Below, piece by piece: positions 35,977-44,346 of a DNA stretch of 64,000 nucleotides. The DNA comes from JAGREO01 sp020446285 (GTDB taxonomy: Bacteria > Pseudomonadota > Alphaproteobacteria > Geminicoccales > Geminicoccaceae). The stretch covers positions 1-64,000 of the forward strand of contig JAWKVP010000001.1 of assembly GCA_041398005.1 (NCBI GenBank), read 5' to 3'. Under the pieces are notes generated by a model. That model was not told the origin of the DNA. It was given only the letters and a program-made list of their open reading frames with translations, and searched no databases. Every line of letters begins with the position of its first letter. The first letter of the stretch is position 1. Made by a program: the position numbers and the translations under genes.

Positions 35977-38397
35977 ATGGTTGAGACGAATGCCCCGGAA
36001 CTGCCGGCCGTACTCGCGACATGGTTCGAAGGCCGTGGCTGGCAGCCGCGCCACCACCAGCTCGCCATGCTCGAAGGCGGAGGAAACGCGCCGGACACGC
36101 TGCTGATCGCCCCGACCGGCGGCGGCAAGACCCTGGCAGGCTTCCTGCCGAGCCTCGTCGATCTCATCGAAAACGGCTCGCGCCAGTCCCTGCACACGCT
36201 CTACATCTCGCCGCTCAAGGCGCTCACCACCGATGTCGCGCGCAACCTGCAGACACCCGTGGCCGAAATGGAACTCGCCGTCAGCATCGAGACCCGTACC
36301 GGCGACACACCGCAGAATCGTCGCCAGCGGCAGCGCCGCAAGCCGCCGGACATGCTGTTGACGACGCCCGAAAGCCTCGCCCTGCTGCTTTCCTACGAGG
36401 ATTCCGGGAACATGTTCGGGAACCTGCGGGCGGTCATTCTCGACGAGCTTCACGCCATCGCCACGAGCAAGCGCGGTGCTCTTCTTGGTCTCGGCCTTGC
36501 CCGGCTTCGCCGCATCGCACCGGGCGCGCGCTTCATCGGTCTTTCCGCCACCATCGCCGACCCGCCGGCAATGCTCCGCTTCCTCACCCCGGCCGTCGAC
36601 CGGGCACGCATCATCAACGCGCGGGGCGGTGAAAGACCCGAGACGGAGATCGCGCTCGCCGATGCATGCATGCCCTGGTCGGGCCATATGGCGCTCTATG
36701 CGACCGCCATGGTCTTTGCGCGGATCGAGCAGGTCCGGACGGCGCTCGTCTTCGTCAACACCCGCGCCCAGGCCGAGCTCCTTTTCGGTGCACTCTGGAA
36801 GATGAACGAAAGGAGCCTGCCCATCGCCCTGCATCACGGCAGCCTCGCGGTCGATCAGCGGCGCAAGGTCGAGGCGGCCATGGCGCGGGGCGACCTGCGC
36901 GCGGTGGTCTGTACCTCTTCGCTCGATCTCGGCATCGACTGGGGCGATGTCGATCTCGTCATTCAGGTAGGCGCGCCCAAGGGCGTGAGCCGCCTGCTCC
37001 AGCGCATCGGTCGCGCCAATCACCGCCTCGACGAAGCGAGCCGCGCGGTTCTGGTGCCCGCCAACCGCTTCGAGGTGCTGGAGTGCATCGCCGCCGAGGA
37101 AGCCATGCGCGAAGGCGCACTGGATGCCGACCCGCCGGCGCACGCGGCCCTCGACGTGCTCGCCCAGCATGTGCTCGGAACGGCCTGCGCCGGCCCGTTC
37201 GATCCGGACCTGCTGTTCGAGGAAGTCGGCTGGACAGCCCCCTATGCCGGCCTCGATCGCGCGACCTTCGACGAGGTGGTGGAATTTGTCGCCACGGGTG
37301 GATATGCGCTTGGCGGCTATGACCGGTTCCGCCGGCTGACGAAGCAGGAGGATGGAACCTTCCGCCTCGCCGACCCGCGCATGATCCGCGCCTATCGCAT
37401 GAATGTCGGCACCATCGTCGAGGCGCCCGTCATGCGGGTACGTCTGGGACGCGGACGCGTTCTCGGCGAAATCGAGGAGTATTTCGTCTCGATGCTGACG
37501 CCGGGCGACAGCTTTCTGTTCGCCGGCAGGCTTCTCGAACTTGTCGGCATCCGCAACAACGAGGTCGTGGCCCAGCTGGCGAAATCGGCCAGTGAGCCGA
37601 AGATCCCCGCCTATGCCGGCGGCCGCCTGCCCCTGTCGAGCCACCTCGCCAAGCGCGTGCGCCGCATCCTCGCGGAGCCCCGACGCTGGACGGATCTGCC
37701 GTCGCAGGTCGGCGAATGGCTGCGACAACAGGAAGAACGCTCCGCGCATGTGCAGGATGACGAACTGCTGGTTGAAACCTTCGAGCGACGCGGCCGCCAC
37801 TATCTCGTCGCCTATGGTTTTGCCGGCCGCAACGCCCACCAGACACTGGGCATGCTGCTCACCAGACGCCTGCAGCGCACGGGCTGCCGACCGCTCGGCT
37901 TCGTCGCCTCGGATTACTGCATCGCCACATGGAGCCTCGAACCGCCGGGTGATGTCGAATCCCTCTTCAGCCTCGATCTTCTCGGCGACGATCTCGAGGA
38001 ATGGATGGCCGAGAGCAGCATGACCCGCCGCCTGTTCCGCAATTGTGCGGTCGTCGCGGGTCTGATCGAACGCCGTCATCCGGGCGCCGAGAAGACCGGA
38101 CGTCAGGTCACCTTCAACGCCGATCTCATCCATGACGTCCTGCGCAAGCACGAGCCGGACCATATCCTCCTGCGCGCGGCACGCATCGAGGCCGCGCAGG
38201 GCCTGACCGACATCCGCCGTCTGAGCGATCTTCTCAACGAGGTGCAGGGCCGCATCCGCCACCGCAGACTCGACCGCATCTCGCCCTTCGCGGTGTCGAT
38301 CATCGCGACCATCGGCCGCGAACGGGTCGAGGGCGACAGTGTCGATGCGATGCTCGACGATATCACCCGCGATCTGCTCGACGAGGCGCTTCCATGA
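35977..38397 (+). CDS. Ligase-associated DNA damage response DEXH-box helicase (Lhr-like)
   Basis: ATP-dependent 3'-5' helicase of 806 aa in the short Lhr branch. It has Walker A APTGGGKT (45-52), the DEXH box DELH (156-159), motif III LSATIADP, a RecA2 domain (LVFVNTRAQAELLF, SSLDLGIDWGDVDLVIQ, QRIGRANH) and the Lhr-specific C-terminal region. It works in DNA repair with PdeM, and in other genomes with an ATP-dependent ligase and an exonuclease, neither of which is here. Its stop overlaps the pdeM start (ATGA). Confidence 0.92.
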   Translation: MVETNAPELPAVLATWFEGRGWQPRHHQLAMLEGGGNAPDTLLIAPTGGGKTLAGFLPSLVDLIENGSRQSLHTLYISPLKALTTDVARNLQTPVAEMELAVSIETRTGDTPQNRRQRQRRKPPDMLLTTPESLALLLSYEDSGNMFGNLRAVILDELHAIATSKRGALLGLGLARLRRIAPGARFIGLSATIADPPAMLRFLTPAVDRARIINARGGERPETEIALADACMPWSGHMALYATAMVFARIEQVRTALVFVNTRAQAELLFGALWKMNERSLPIALHHGSLAVDQRRKVEAAMARGDLRAVVCTSSLDLGIDWGDVDLVIQVGAPKGVSRLLQRIGRANHRLDEASRAVLVPANRFEVLECIAAEEAMREGALDADPPAHAALDVLAQHVLGTACAGPFDPDLLFEEVGWTAPYAGLDRATFDEVVEFVATGGYALGGYDRFRRLTKQEDGTFRLADPRMIRAYRMNVGTIVEAPVMRVRLGRGRVLGEIEEYFVSMLTPGDSFLFAGRLLELVGIRNNEVVAQLAKSASEPKIPAYAGGRLPLSSHLAKRVRRILAEPRRWTDLPSQVGEWLRQQEERSAHVQDDELLVETFERRGRHYLVAYGFAGRNAHQTLGMLLTRRLQRTGCRPLGFVASDYCIATWSLEPPGDVESLFSLDLLGDDLEEWMAESSMTRRLFRNCAVVAGLIERRHPGAEKTGRQVTFNADLIHDVLRKHEPDHILLRAARIEAAQGLTDIRRLSDLLNEVQGRIRHRRLDRISPFAVSIIATIGRERVEGDSVDAMLDDITRDLLDEALP

Positions 38398-39119
38398 TGG
38401 TGACAGGGGAAGCCGTGCATCCGGCCACGCTCTCCTTCGGCGACGAAACGCTCCTGCTCGATCCGCGCGGCGTGCTGCTGCATGAGGCCGGCAGCACCCT
38501 CGTCGTCGCCGATCTGCACCTCGAGAAGGGCAGCGCGTTCGCCCGGCGCGGCACCATGCTGCCGCCCTATGACACACTCGTCACACTGAAGAAGCTCGCT
38601 GCGATCGTCGCGGAATGGCGGCCGGAACGGCTGATAAGCCTTGGCGACGGCTTCCACGACACGGCAGGAGCACGATTTCTCACGGGCGAGCCCGCCGACC
38701 GCCTCGAGGCGCTCGCGCGAGAGGTCGAATGGGTCTGGATACGCGGCAATCACGATGAAACCCTGCCGGACACGCTTCCGGGATCGACAGTCGACGAAAT
38801 CCGCATCGGCGGGCTCACCCTGCGCCATCTGCCCGATCGGCGGACCGACGGGCTCATTGCGGGTCATCTCCACCCGGTCGCACGCATCGGCAACCGCCAG
38901 CACCGCACGCGCCGTCCCTGCTTCATCCATGACCGCCGCCTGCTGATCCTGCCGGCTTTCGGCAGTTATACGGGCGGGCTCAATGTCCTCGATCCCGCCA
39001 TCGCCACCCTGTTCGACACGGCCGCGACAACCCATATCACGGGCGAAACGCGATTGTTCGAATGTCCGGCCACACGCCTCATGCCCGATCCGCCGGACTG
39101 GCGCCGCCACCGAATGTGA
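38394..39119 (+). CDS. pdeM: Ligase-associated DNA damage response endonuclease PdeM
   Basis: Metallophosphoesterase-family endonuclease of 241 aa that pairs with Lhr. Metal-binding motifs are VVADLHLEKGSAFARRG (D-x-H), ISLGDGFHD (GD), WIRGNHDETL (GNHD) and AGHLHPV (GH-x-H). It starts within the stop codon of lhr (ATGA at 38394), so the two are translated together. A second in-frame ATG is the next codon. Confidence 0.92.
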   Translation: MMVTGEAVHPATLSFGDETLLLDPRGVLLHEAGSTLVVADLHLEKGSAFARRGTMLPPYDTLVTLKKLAAIVAEWRPERLISLGDGFHDTAGARFLTGEPADRLEALAREVEWVWIRGNHDETLPDTLPGSTVDEIRIGGLTLRHLPDRRTDGLIAGHLHPVARIGNRQHRTRRPCFIHDRRLLILPAFGSYTGGLNVLDPAIATLFDTAATTHITGETRLFECPATRLMPDPPDWRRHRM

Positions 39120-39169
39120 ACGACTGTCATGCCACCCGACCTCTTCCATCCACGACCAACCCGGATGTC

Positions 39170-40570
39170 ATGTCCATGACCGCACCGGTCGTCCTGTGGC
39201 TGCGCGACGATCTGCGGACGGGCGATCATCCGGCCCTGCATGCGGCGGCGTCATCGGGCAAGCCGGTCCTGCCGCTCTTCATTCTCGATGACGCGGCCGC
39301 CGGTGCCTGGCGGGCAGGCGGTGCCACGCGCTGGTGGCTGCATCATGCGCTCGAAGCCCTGGAGATGCCCGTCCTTCGGCGCAAGGGAGACTCCGCCACC
39401 ATTCTCGACGAGGTGATCGAGGCAACCGGCGCCGACACGGTTTTCTGGACCCGTCGGTACGAGCCTTTCGCCATCGGACAGGACAGGAAGATCAAGGCCG
39501 ACCTCAAGGCACGCGGGATCCGGGTCGCGAGCTTTCCCGGCCGCACCCTCTTCGAACCCTTCGGGATCCGGCAGAAGAACGGCGGGCCGTACAAGGTCTT
39601 CACGCCCTATTTCAGGCAATGGAAGAGCGGGCTCGGGCGTCTCGTCTGTCTTCCGCGGCCCGACGCCGCACGCTGGTCCGACCATGGTCTCGACAATGAT
39701 GATCTTCGCTTGCTGCCCACTGCCCCGGACTGGGCCGGCGGGCTTCGCGAGAGCTGGCGGGTGAGCGAGGAAGCAGCGCGCGAACGGCTGGACGCATTTG
39801 TCGACGAAGCGCTCGACAGCTATGCGAAGGACCGCGATTTCCCCGCCATCGCCGGCGTTTCGCGGCTCTCGCCCTTCCTCCATGCGGGCCTGATCTCGCC
39901 CCGACAGGTCGTGGTACGGCTGCAGATGGTGGAGGATGAAAGGACGTTCGCCTATCTCCGCCAGATCGCATGGCGCGACTTCGCGGCACACTGCCTGTTC
40001 CACAATCCGGCCATGCCGGAAATGTCGCTACGCGCCGGGTTCGAGGCATTTCCCTGGCGCGATGATGCAGAACGGCTGCGTGCCTGGCAGGAGGGACGAA
40101 CCGGGTTTCCCGTCGTCGATGCCGGAATGCGCGAACTCTGGCAGACGGGCTACATGCACAATCGCGTGCGCATGCTCACGGGATCCTTTCTCACCAAGAA
40201 TCTCATGATCCACTGGCGCAGTGGTCTCGACTGGTTTCATGACACACTGGTCGATGCCGATCTGGCGAACAATTCGATGGGCTGGCAATGGGTTGCCGGC
40301 AGCGGGATCGACGCCGCACCCTATTTCCGCATCTTCAATCCGACCGTGCAGGGCGAGCGTTTCGATCCGAATGGCGACTATGTCCGCCGTTTCGTGCCCG
40401 AACTCGCAAGGCTGCCGGGCGAATGGATCCACAAACCCGCCGATGCGCCGGCGGACGTTCTCGACCGCGCCGATGTCCGCCTCGATTCAACCTATCCCCG
40501 CCCCATTGTCGACCATCCCACGGCGAGGAACCGCGCGCTCGAAGCCTTCCGCAACATGAAGGCGAGCTGA
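39170..40570 (+). CDS. phrB: Deoxyribodipyrimidine photo-lyase
   Basis: CPD class I photolyase of about 466 aa that repairs pyrimidine dimers using blue light and FAD. The N-terminal antenna domain (VVLWLRDDLRTGDHPAL) is followed by the FAD domain with SRLSPFLHAGLISPRQ, WRDFAAHCLFHNP, GFPVVDAGMRELWQTGYMHNR and NNSMGWQWVAGSGIDAAPYFRIFNP. An ATG two codons on (39176) is equally possible. It follows pdeM with 50 bp between, forming a DNA-repair group. Nothing in it looks damaged. Confidence 0.93.
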   Translation: MSMTAPVVLWLRDDLRTGDHPALHAAASSGKPVLPLFILDDAAAGAWRAGGATRWWLHHALEALEMPVLRRKGDSATILDEVIEATGADTVFWTRRYEPFAIGQDRKIKADLKARGIRVASFPGRTLFEPFGIRQKNGGPYKVFTPYFRQWKSGLGRLVCLPRPDAARWSDHGLDNDDLRLLPTAPDWAGGLRESWRVSEEAARERLDAFVDEALDSYAKDRDFPAIAGVSRLSPFLHAGLISPRQVVVRLQMVEDERTFAYLRQIAWRDFAAHCLFHNPAMPEMSLRAGFEAFPWRDDAERLRAWQEGRTGFPVVDAGMRELWQTGYMHNRVRMLTGSFLTKNLMIHWRSGLDWFHDTLVDADLANNSMGWQWVAGSGIDAAPYFRIFNPTVQGERFDPNGDYVRRFVPELARLPGEWIHKPADAPADVLDRADVRLDSTYPRPIVDHPTARNRALEAFRNMKAS

Positions 40571-40576
40571 CCCGCG

Positions 40577-41275
40577 TCAGAAGAGGGTCATCCAGCGGCG
40601 TGCGATTTCCCTGCCCGTCGCCTTCGCCGCGTCGAGATACCGGCCCGCCTGTGCGGCGAGCATCGCCGGCACGGCATCGTCGCCTGTGAGCCTTGCCCGC
40701 ATCCGTCCCCAGTTCGCGACGATCGCCTCATCGACCTCGACATGCCCCTGAAACGCGTGAACCCTCTCTCCATGGCGAAAGGCATGGTCGGGACAGGTGG
40801 CGCTGGTCAGGAGCGGCGTGGAGTCGGCGGGGCGGGTGAAACAATCGTCATGCCATTGCATGATGTGGATGCGCTTCGGCAAACCGTCGGTCAACGGATC
40901 ATCCTCACCGCATCGTTCGAGCTCGACGAAACCGAATTCCCGATGCGTGTCCGGGAACACCGTGCCGCCAAGGGCGCGGGCGATGAGCTGAGCACCGAGA
41001 CAGATGCCGAGGACGGGCCGATCCTCCCGATAGTGGCGAATGAGATCGAGCAGGCCGACGAGGTGCGGCCAGTGCGCGTCATCCACCGCACACTGCACGC
41101 CACCGAGCAGGATGAGCCCGTCGAAGCGCCGATGCGCGTCCGTCACCTCGATCCCGTTCGAGCAGTCGATGACGGTGATTTCGCCGCCCGCTTCGGCAAT
41201 CGGACCGGCCAGCACGCCGAGCGGCGATTCGGGGGAATGCTGCAGAACCAGGATACGCGGCACTGGACTGGTCAT
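40577..41275 (-). CDS. Type 1 glutamine amidotransferase (GATase1)
   Basis: Class I glutamine amidotransferase of about 232 aa. The nucleophile is in VLGICLGAQLIARALGG, and the catalytic His/Glu region is FQGHVEVDEAI. It resembles the stand-alone YbaP/GuaA-N-like group that serves gamma-glutamyl hydrolysis or ammonia supply. Neighbours give no hint of a partner synthetase, so the substrate is open. The ATG at 41275 is used; a GTG five codons upstream is possible. It ends convergently with phrB, 6 bp apart, and is divergent from sufE. Confidence 0.83.
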   Translation of the reverse strand: MTSPVPRILVLQHSPESPLGVLAGPIAEAGGEITVIDCSNGIEVTDAHRRFDGLILLGGVQCAVDDAHWPHLVGLLDLIRHYREDRPVLGICLGAQLIARALGGTVFPDTHREFGFVELERCGEDDPLTDGLPKRIHIMQWHDDCFTRPADSTPLLTSATCPDHAFRHGERVHAFQGHVEVDEAIVANWGRMRARLTGDDAVPAMLAAQAGRYLDAAKATGREIARRWMTLF

Positions 41276-41376
41276 CACGGGCGCTTTCACATGTCGGACG
41301 CTGACATTGACGGAGGGCTCGCGGTCAACATATGACCGCCTGCGTCCCTTGCATATTTCGAAAAGAAAGCCGATCG

Positions 41377-41823
41377 ATGGAGCAGTCGCCGGAACTGGCC
41401 GAAGCCGAGAAGGAAATCGTCGAGGAGTTCGAACTGTTCGACGAACCCCGCGAAACGATCGAGCACATTGTCGAACTCGGCAGGGAACTGCCGCCGATGG
41501 CGGATGCGCTGAAGAACGAGACCACGCGCGTGCGCGGCTGTCAGAGCCAGGTCTGGCTGGCGGCGGACCTCGACGCCACCAGCGGACGGATGCAGCTTGC
41601 CGCCGACAGCGATGCCGTGATCGTCAAGGGTCTGGTCGTTCTGGTACTGCGCCTGTTCGACAATCGAAAGCCCGGGGACGTTGCCGAATGGGAGACCGAC
41701 GTATTCGAGCGGATCGGGCTCGGCCGGATGCTGACCCCCGGCCGCCAGAACGGCCTTTATGCGATGCTCGCCCGGATTCGTCAGCTTGCGGCCGCCCTTG
41801 CTGCGACCCGCGACCGGCCCTGA
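41377..41823 (+). CDS. sufE: Cysteine desulfuration protein SufE
   Basis: Sulfur-transfer partner of the SufS cysteine desulfurase in Fe-S cluster assembly. It is 148 aa. The acceptor cysteine is C55 in TRVRGCQSQVWLAA, followed by GLVVLVLRLF and the C-terminal GLGRMLTPGRQNGLYAM. It is a lone gene here; sufBCDS are not in the window. The ATG at 41377 follows AAAGAAAG. A hairpin with a distant T-run lies 7 bp after the stop. Confidence 0.93.
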   Translation: MEQSPELAEAEKEIVEEFELFDEPRETIEHIVELGRELPPMADALKNETTRVRGCQSQVWLAADLDATSGRMQLAADSDAVIVKGLVVLVLRLFDNRKPGDVAEWETDVFERIGLGRMLTPGRQNGLYAMLARIRQLAAALAATRDRP

Positions 41824-41829
41824 CCCGGC

Positions 41830-41863
41830 ACCGTCCTGAAGCAGGATGGTATCGCATGTTTTT
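41830..41863 (+). terminator. Hairpin downstream of sufE
   Basis: Inverted repeat ACCGTCCTG-AAG-CAGGATGGT (41830-41850; one G-T pair) is followed eight bases later by a five-T run. A weak intrinsic terminator for sufE is plausible; the spacing to the T-run is longer than ideal. Confidence 0.45.
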
Positions 41864-41904
41864 CAACAAATGAAGAACATCAGTCTGTTGCCACCAAATC
41901 ACTC

Positions 41905-41933
41905 TTGACGAAAAATGGCACAAACCCTATGAA
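41905..41933 (+). promoter_or_regulatory. Sigma70-like promoter
   Basis: TTGACG (41905-41910) and TATGAA (41928-41933) are separated by exactly 17 bp. This is close to the consensus (5/6 and 4/6 with the invariant positions kept). No protein gene follows on this strand. The predicted transcript would start near 41940 and end at the terminator at 42151-42175. Confidence 0.55.
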
Positions 41934-41961
41934 CGCGCCCCAAGGCGTTTATCCAGCCTAC

Positions 41962-41990
41962 AAAAAAGTAGCCGGGTCCGAAGACCCGGC
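41962..41990 (-). terminator. Minus-strand intrinsic terminator with UUCG loop
   Basis: On the minus strand GCCGGGTC-TTCG-GACCCGGC (8-bp perfect stem, UUCG tetraloop, 41990-41971) is followed by TAC and six T. This is a canonical strong terminator. It is 350 bp beyond the LysR stop, so it more likely ends an independent minus-strand transcript through the structured region. Confidence 0.75.
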
Positions 41991-42160
41991 CAAGTAGATC
42001 AGGGAGGCTAAACGTCTGGATGGGAGAGCCCGTAGGGCTGTCCTGGGAGCGAACTCTGACATTCGCTCCAGCTCGCCCCCTCGAAGGGAGGAGCTCAGCA
42101 AGGCGTCCAGAGGCTCCGCCTGTGCTGCAATGCAATAACTAAGCGTTTCGGCTGGCGCAG
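41962..42160 (-). ncRNA. Alternative candidate small RNA (minus strand) with repeated CUCCC motifs
   Basis: The same structured segment read on the minus strand ends at the UUCG terminator. It contains four C/U-rich tracts: GCTCCTCCC, GCTCCCAGG, CTCTCCCATC and GCCTCCCTG. Such tracts are anti-Shine-Dalgarno-like and are known in several sRNA families that block translation. The 5' end is uncertain, since no clear promoter is seen. It lies next to a VtlR/LsrB-type LysR gene. The relation to AbcR-type RNAs is an inference from position, not from sequence. Confidence 0.4.
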
Positions 42161-42175
42161 ACCAGCATTTTTTTT
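42151..42175 (+). terminator. Plus-strand intrinsic terminator
   Basis: GCTGG-CGCAGA-CCAGC (5-bp stem, 6-nt loop, 42151-42166) is followed by ATTTTTTTT. The T-run is eight bases long. It ends the proposed plus-strand transcript; no plus-strand protein gene ends here. Confidence 0.6.
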
Positions 42176-42237
42176 GTATTGCAGATCCGCTTTTTTTGCA
42201 TAGCTCCCTGGCTGCCGAAAACCATTCACTCGCCCGT

Positions 42238-42251
42238 CTCAATCAATTGAG
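42238..42251. promoter_or_regulatory. Palindrome downstream of the LysR gene
   Basis: CTCAATCAATTGAG has 6-bp arms and a 2-bp centre. It is 86 bp past the LysR stop and upstream of the minus-strand RNA candidate. It could be a regulator binding site for that RNA. This is inference; the site does not fit the T-N11-A LysR rule exactly. Confidence 0.3.
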
Positions 42252-42337
42252 CGTTTTCAAGAACTTGCGGGTTTTACAGGAAAAATTCAGCGGTATTCGC
42301 GCCTCGGCTTCGCGCATGTTGCGTCGCAATATCGAGG

Positions 42338-43240
42338 CTACCAGACCGGTTGCGCCGCCACCTTTTCCAGAAGAAAGTCGCGGAAGGCCGCAACGCGCTT
42401 CGATGAGCGCAGCTCCTCCGGATAGACGAAGTAGGCGGTGAATGTCGGACCTTCTATGTCCGAGAGGACCCGTTTGAGCTGCGTGCTCGGGGCGCCGAGA
42501 TAATCCGGCAGCGAGGCGAGGCCCAGTCCGCATTCGGCGGCCCGGAGCATGCCGAAGACATTGTTGATCTTGAGCGTCGCCGTCCGCCGCTCCTCCTCGC
42601 TGTCCTCCATGCCGGCTTCAAGGATCCAGTTGAGACTTTGCACCGGCGGCTGCCAGTCGTCGCCATAGGCGATCAGATCATGCATTGACAGCTCGCCCGG
42701 CGATTGTGGCGCGCCACGTTTCTCGATATAGGCGTCGCTTGCATAGATGTGCGTGTGAACGGTCATCAGCCGCCGCTGCACGAGGTCGGACTGTGTCGGC
42801 TGGTGCAGGCGAATGGCCACATCGGCTTCGCGCATGGAGAGATCGAGATCGCTGTCGGTGGCAAAGAGCGTGACCGTGATCTCGGGATAGCGCTCGCGAA
42901 ACTCGCGCAGGTGCGACACCAGCCAGACCGTTCCGATCCCCACCGTCGTATTGACCCGAAGATGGCCCGTGGCGGTGTTTCGTACCTCGCCGAGAACCGA
43001 TTGCATGCTGGCCATGCGCCGGGCAACGGCCGTTGCCGTCTCCAGCAGGATCTCGCCATGCTCCGTCAGGAGCAGGCCGCGTGCGTGGCGATGAAACAGG
43101 GCGACGCCCAGATCTTCCTCCAGCGCGCCGATCTGCCGGCTGATGGCCGACTGACTGAGGCCGAGACGGTCGGCAGCCCGGGTAAAGCTGCCAGCGCCCG
43201 CAACTGCATGGAAGATCCTCACACGATCCCAATCCAGCAT
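42338..43240 (-). CDS. LysR family transcriptional regulator, VtlR/LsrB-like
   Basis: LysR-type regulator of 300 aa. The N-terminal winged helix-turn-helix has DWDRVRIFHAVAGAGSFT, LGLSQSAISRQIGALE and VALFHRHARGLLLTEHGE. The effector domain (about 90-295) has LRVNTTVGIGTVWLV, LDLSMREADVAIRLHQP and DLVQRRLMTVH. These blocks match the VtlR (Brucella) / LsrB (rhizobia) regulators known to the model, which sit beside trxB and control AbcR small RNAs. Here it is 54 bp downstream of trxB on the same strand. Assignment to that subgroup is likely but not proven. Confidence 0.85.
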   Translation of the reverse strand: MLDWDRVRIFHAVAGAGSFTRAADRLGLSQSAISRQIGALEEDLGVALFHRHARGLLLTEHGEILLETATAVARRMASMQSVLGEVRNTATGHLRVNTTVGIGTVWLVSHLREFRERYPEITVTLFATDSDLDLSMREADVAIRLHQPTQSDLVQRRLMTVHTHIYASDAYIEKRGAPQSPGELSMHDLIAYGDDWQPPVQSLNWILEAGMEDSEEERRTATLKINNVFGMLRAAECGLGLASLPDYLGAPSTQLKRVLSDIEGPTFTAYFVYPEELRSSKRVAAFRDFLLEKVAAQPVW

Positions 43241-43294
43241 CGAAGTTCCCCAATTCCACGCAGTTTGCCGCGGGCCCGCCGGACCGGTGGCCGG

Positions 43295-44245
43295 CTAGCC
43301 GTCGTCGCGCTCCGCCAGGAAGCGTTCCGCCTCGAGCGCCGCCATGCAGCCGGTGCCCGCCGCCGTCACTGCCTGACGATAGATCCTGTCCTGAACGTCG
43401 CCCGCGGCGAACACACCCGGAATGGCCGTGGCCGTGCTGTCCGGTCTGGTCATCAGATAGCCTTCCCGGTCCACCTCCAGCTGCCCGGCGAAAAGTTCGG
43501 TCGCGGGCGAATGGCCGATGGCGATGAACACGCCCTCGAGTGCGATTTCCTTGGTCACGCCGGTGGTCGCGTGGGCCAGCCTGACGCCGGTCACGGCCTT
43601 CGGCTCACCGCCGCCGAGCACCTCGTCGACGACGTGGTTCCATTCGATGGTGATGTTTTTCGCCCTGAACACCCGTTCCTGCAGCACCTTTTCCGCGCGC
43701 AGTTCGTCGCGACGATGGACCAGCGTCACATGCTCGCACAGCTTTGCGAGATAGAGCGCCTCCTCGGCCGCCGTATTGCCGCCGCCGACAACCGCCACGC
43801 GCCTGTTGCGAAAGAAAAAGCCGTCACAGGTCGCGCAGGCCGACACGCCATGGCCCTGGAACGCCTGTTCACTCTCGAGCCCGAGCCACCGCGCCACGGC
43901 ACCCGTGGCGATGATGACCGAATCGGCAGTGAGCGAGAGACCGCCATCGGTCTTCGCGGTGAAAGGCGTTGTCTTCAGATTCACCCCGCTCACGATATCG
44001 AAGAGGATTTCCGTGCCGCAGGCCTGCGCCTGCGCCTGCATCTGTTCCATCAGCCACGGACCCTGAATGGCCTCGGCGAAGCCCGGATAATTCTCGACCT
44101 CGGTCGTGATCGAGAGTTGCCCGCCCGGCTGCAATCCCTGGATCAGCAGTGGTTCGAGGCCGGCGCGGGCGGCATAGACGGCCGCCGTGTAGCCGGCCGG
44201 GCCGGAACCGATGATGAGCACCTTGACGTGACGATTTTCGGACAT
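43295..44245 (-). CDS. trxB: Thioredoxin-disulfide reductase
   Basis: NADPH-dependent flavoenzyme reducing thioredoxin. It is 316 aa. The FAD motif is VLIIGSGPAGYTAAVYAARAG, the redox pair C137-A-T-C140 lies in VSACATCDGFFF, the NADPH motif is VAVVGGGNTAAEEALYLA, and the C-terminal motif is GVFAAGDVQDRIYRQAVTAAGTGCMAA. It lies directly upstream of the LysR gene on the same strand, an arrangement common in alphaproteobacteria. All key residues are present. Confidence 0.95.
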   Translation of the reverse strand: MSENRHVKVLIIGSGPAGYTAAVYAARAGLEPLLIQGLQPGGQLSITTEVENYPGFAEAIQGPWLMEQMQAQAQACGTEILFDIVSGVNLKTTPFTAKTDGGLSLTADSVIIATGAVARWLGLESEQAFQGHGVSACATCDGFFFRNRRVAVVGGGNTAAEEALYLAKLCEHVTLVHRRDELRAEKVLQERVFRAKNITIEWNHVVDEVLGGGEPKAVTGVRLAHATTGVTKEIALEGVFIAIGHSPATELFAGQLEVDREGYLMTRPDSTATAIPGVFAAGDVQDRIYRQAVTAAGTGCMAALEAERFLAERDDG

Positions 44246-44346
44246 GAGAGCAAACCTGCAAGCACGCGATATCAGCGAACGGCATGCAACCTAGAGAAGT
44301 GTGGAGCCGAGCACCAGTCCGCAAGTCCGCGCAGTCGACAACCCGC

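Larger units (their letters stand above)
41940..42175 (+). ncRNA. Candidate structured non-coding RNA (plus strand)
   Basis: A ~236-nt segment is bounded by a promoter (41905-41933) and an intrinsic terminator (42151-42175). Stems visible by eye include CGTTTA with TAAACG, GCCGGGTC with GACCCGGC, AGCCC with GGGCT, GGAGCGAA with TTCGCTCC, AGCTC with GAGCT, and TCTGGA with TCCAGA enclosing three hairpins. The strand carries four GGGAG-type motifs. It does not show the conserved blocks of SRP RNA, RNase P RNA or tmRNA. The family is not recognised. Either strand may be the functional one. Confidence 0.45.

Noticed and set aside
42139..42201. A 20-codon Lys-rich small open frame (minus strand) upstream of the minus-strand RNA
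   Set aside because: The ribosome binding site lies only two bases before the ATG, too close for initiation, and it depends on two A-runs. Too weak to list as a gene.
41958..42242. A 94-codon open frame on the minus strand in the sRNA region
   Set aside because: It runs through strong RNA stems and the terminator, has no ribosome binding site and no recognisable domain. Its composition follows the hairpins.
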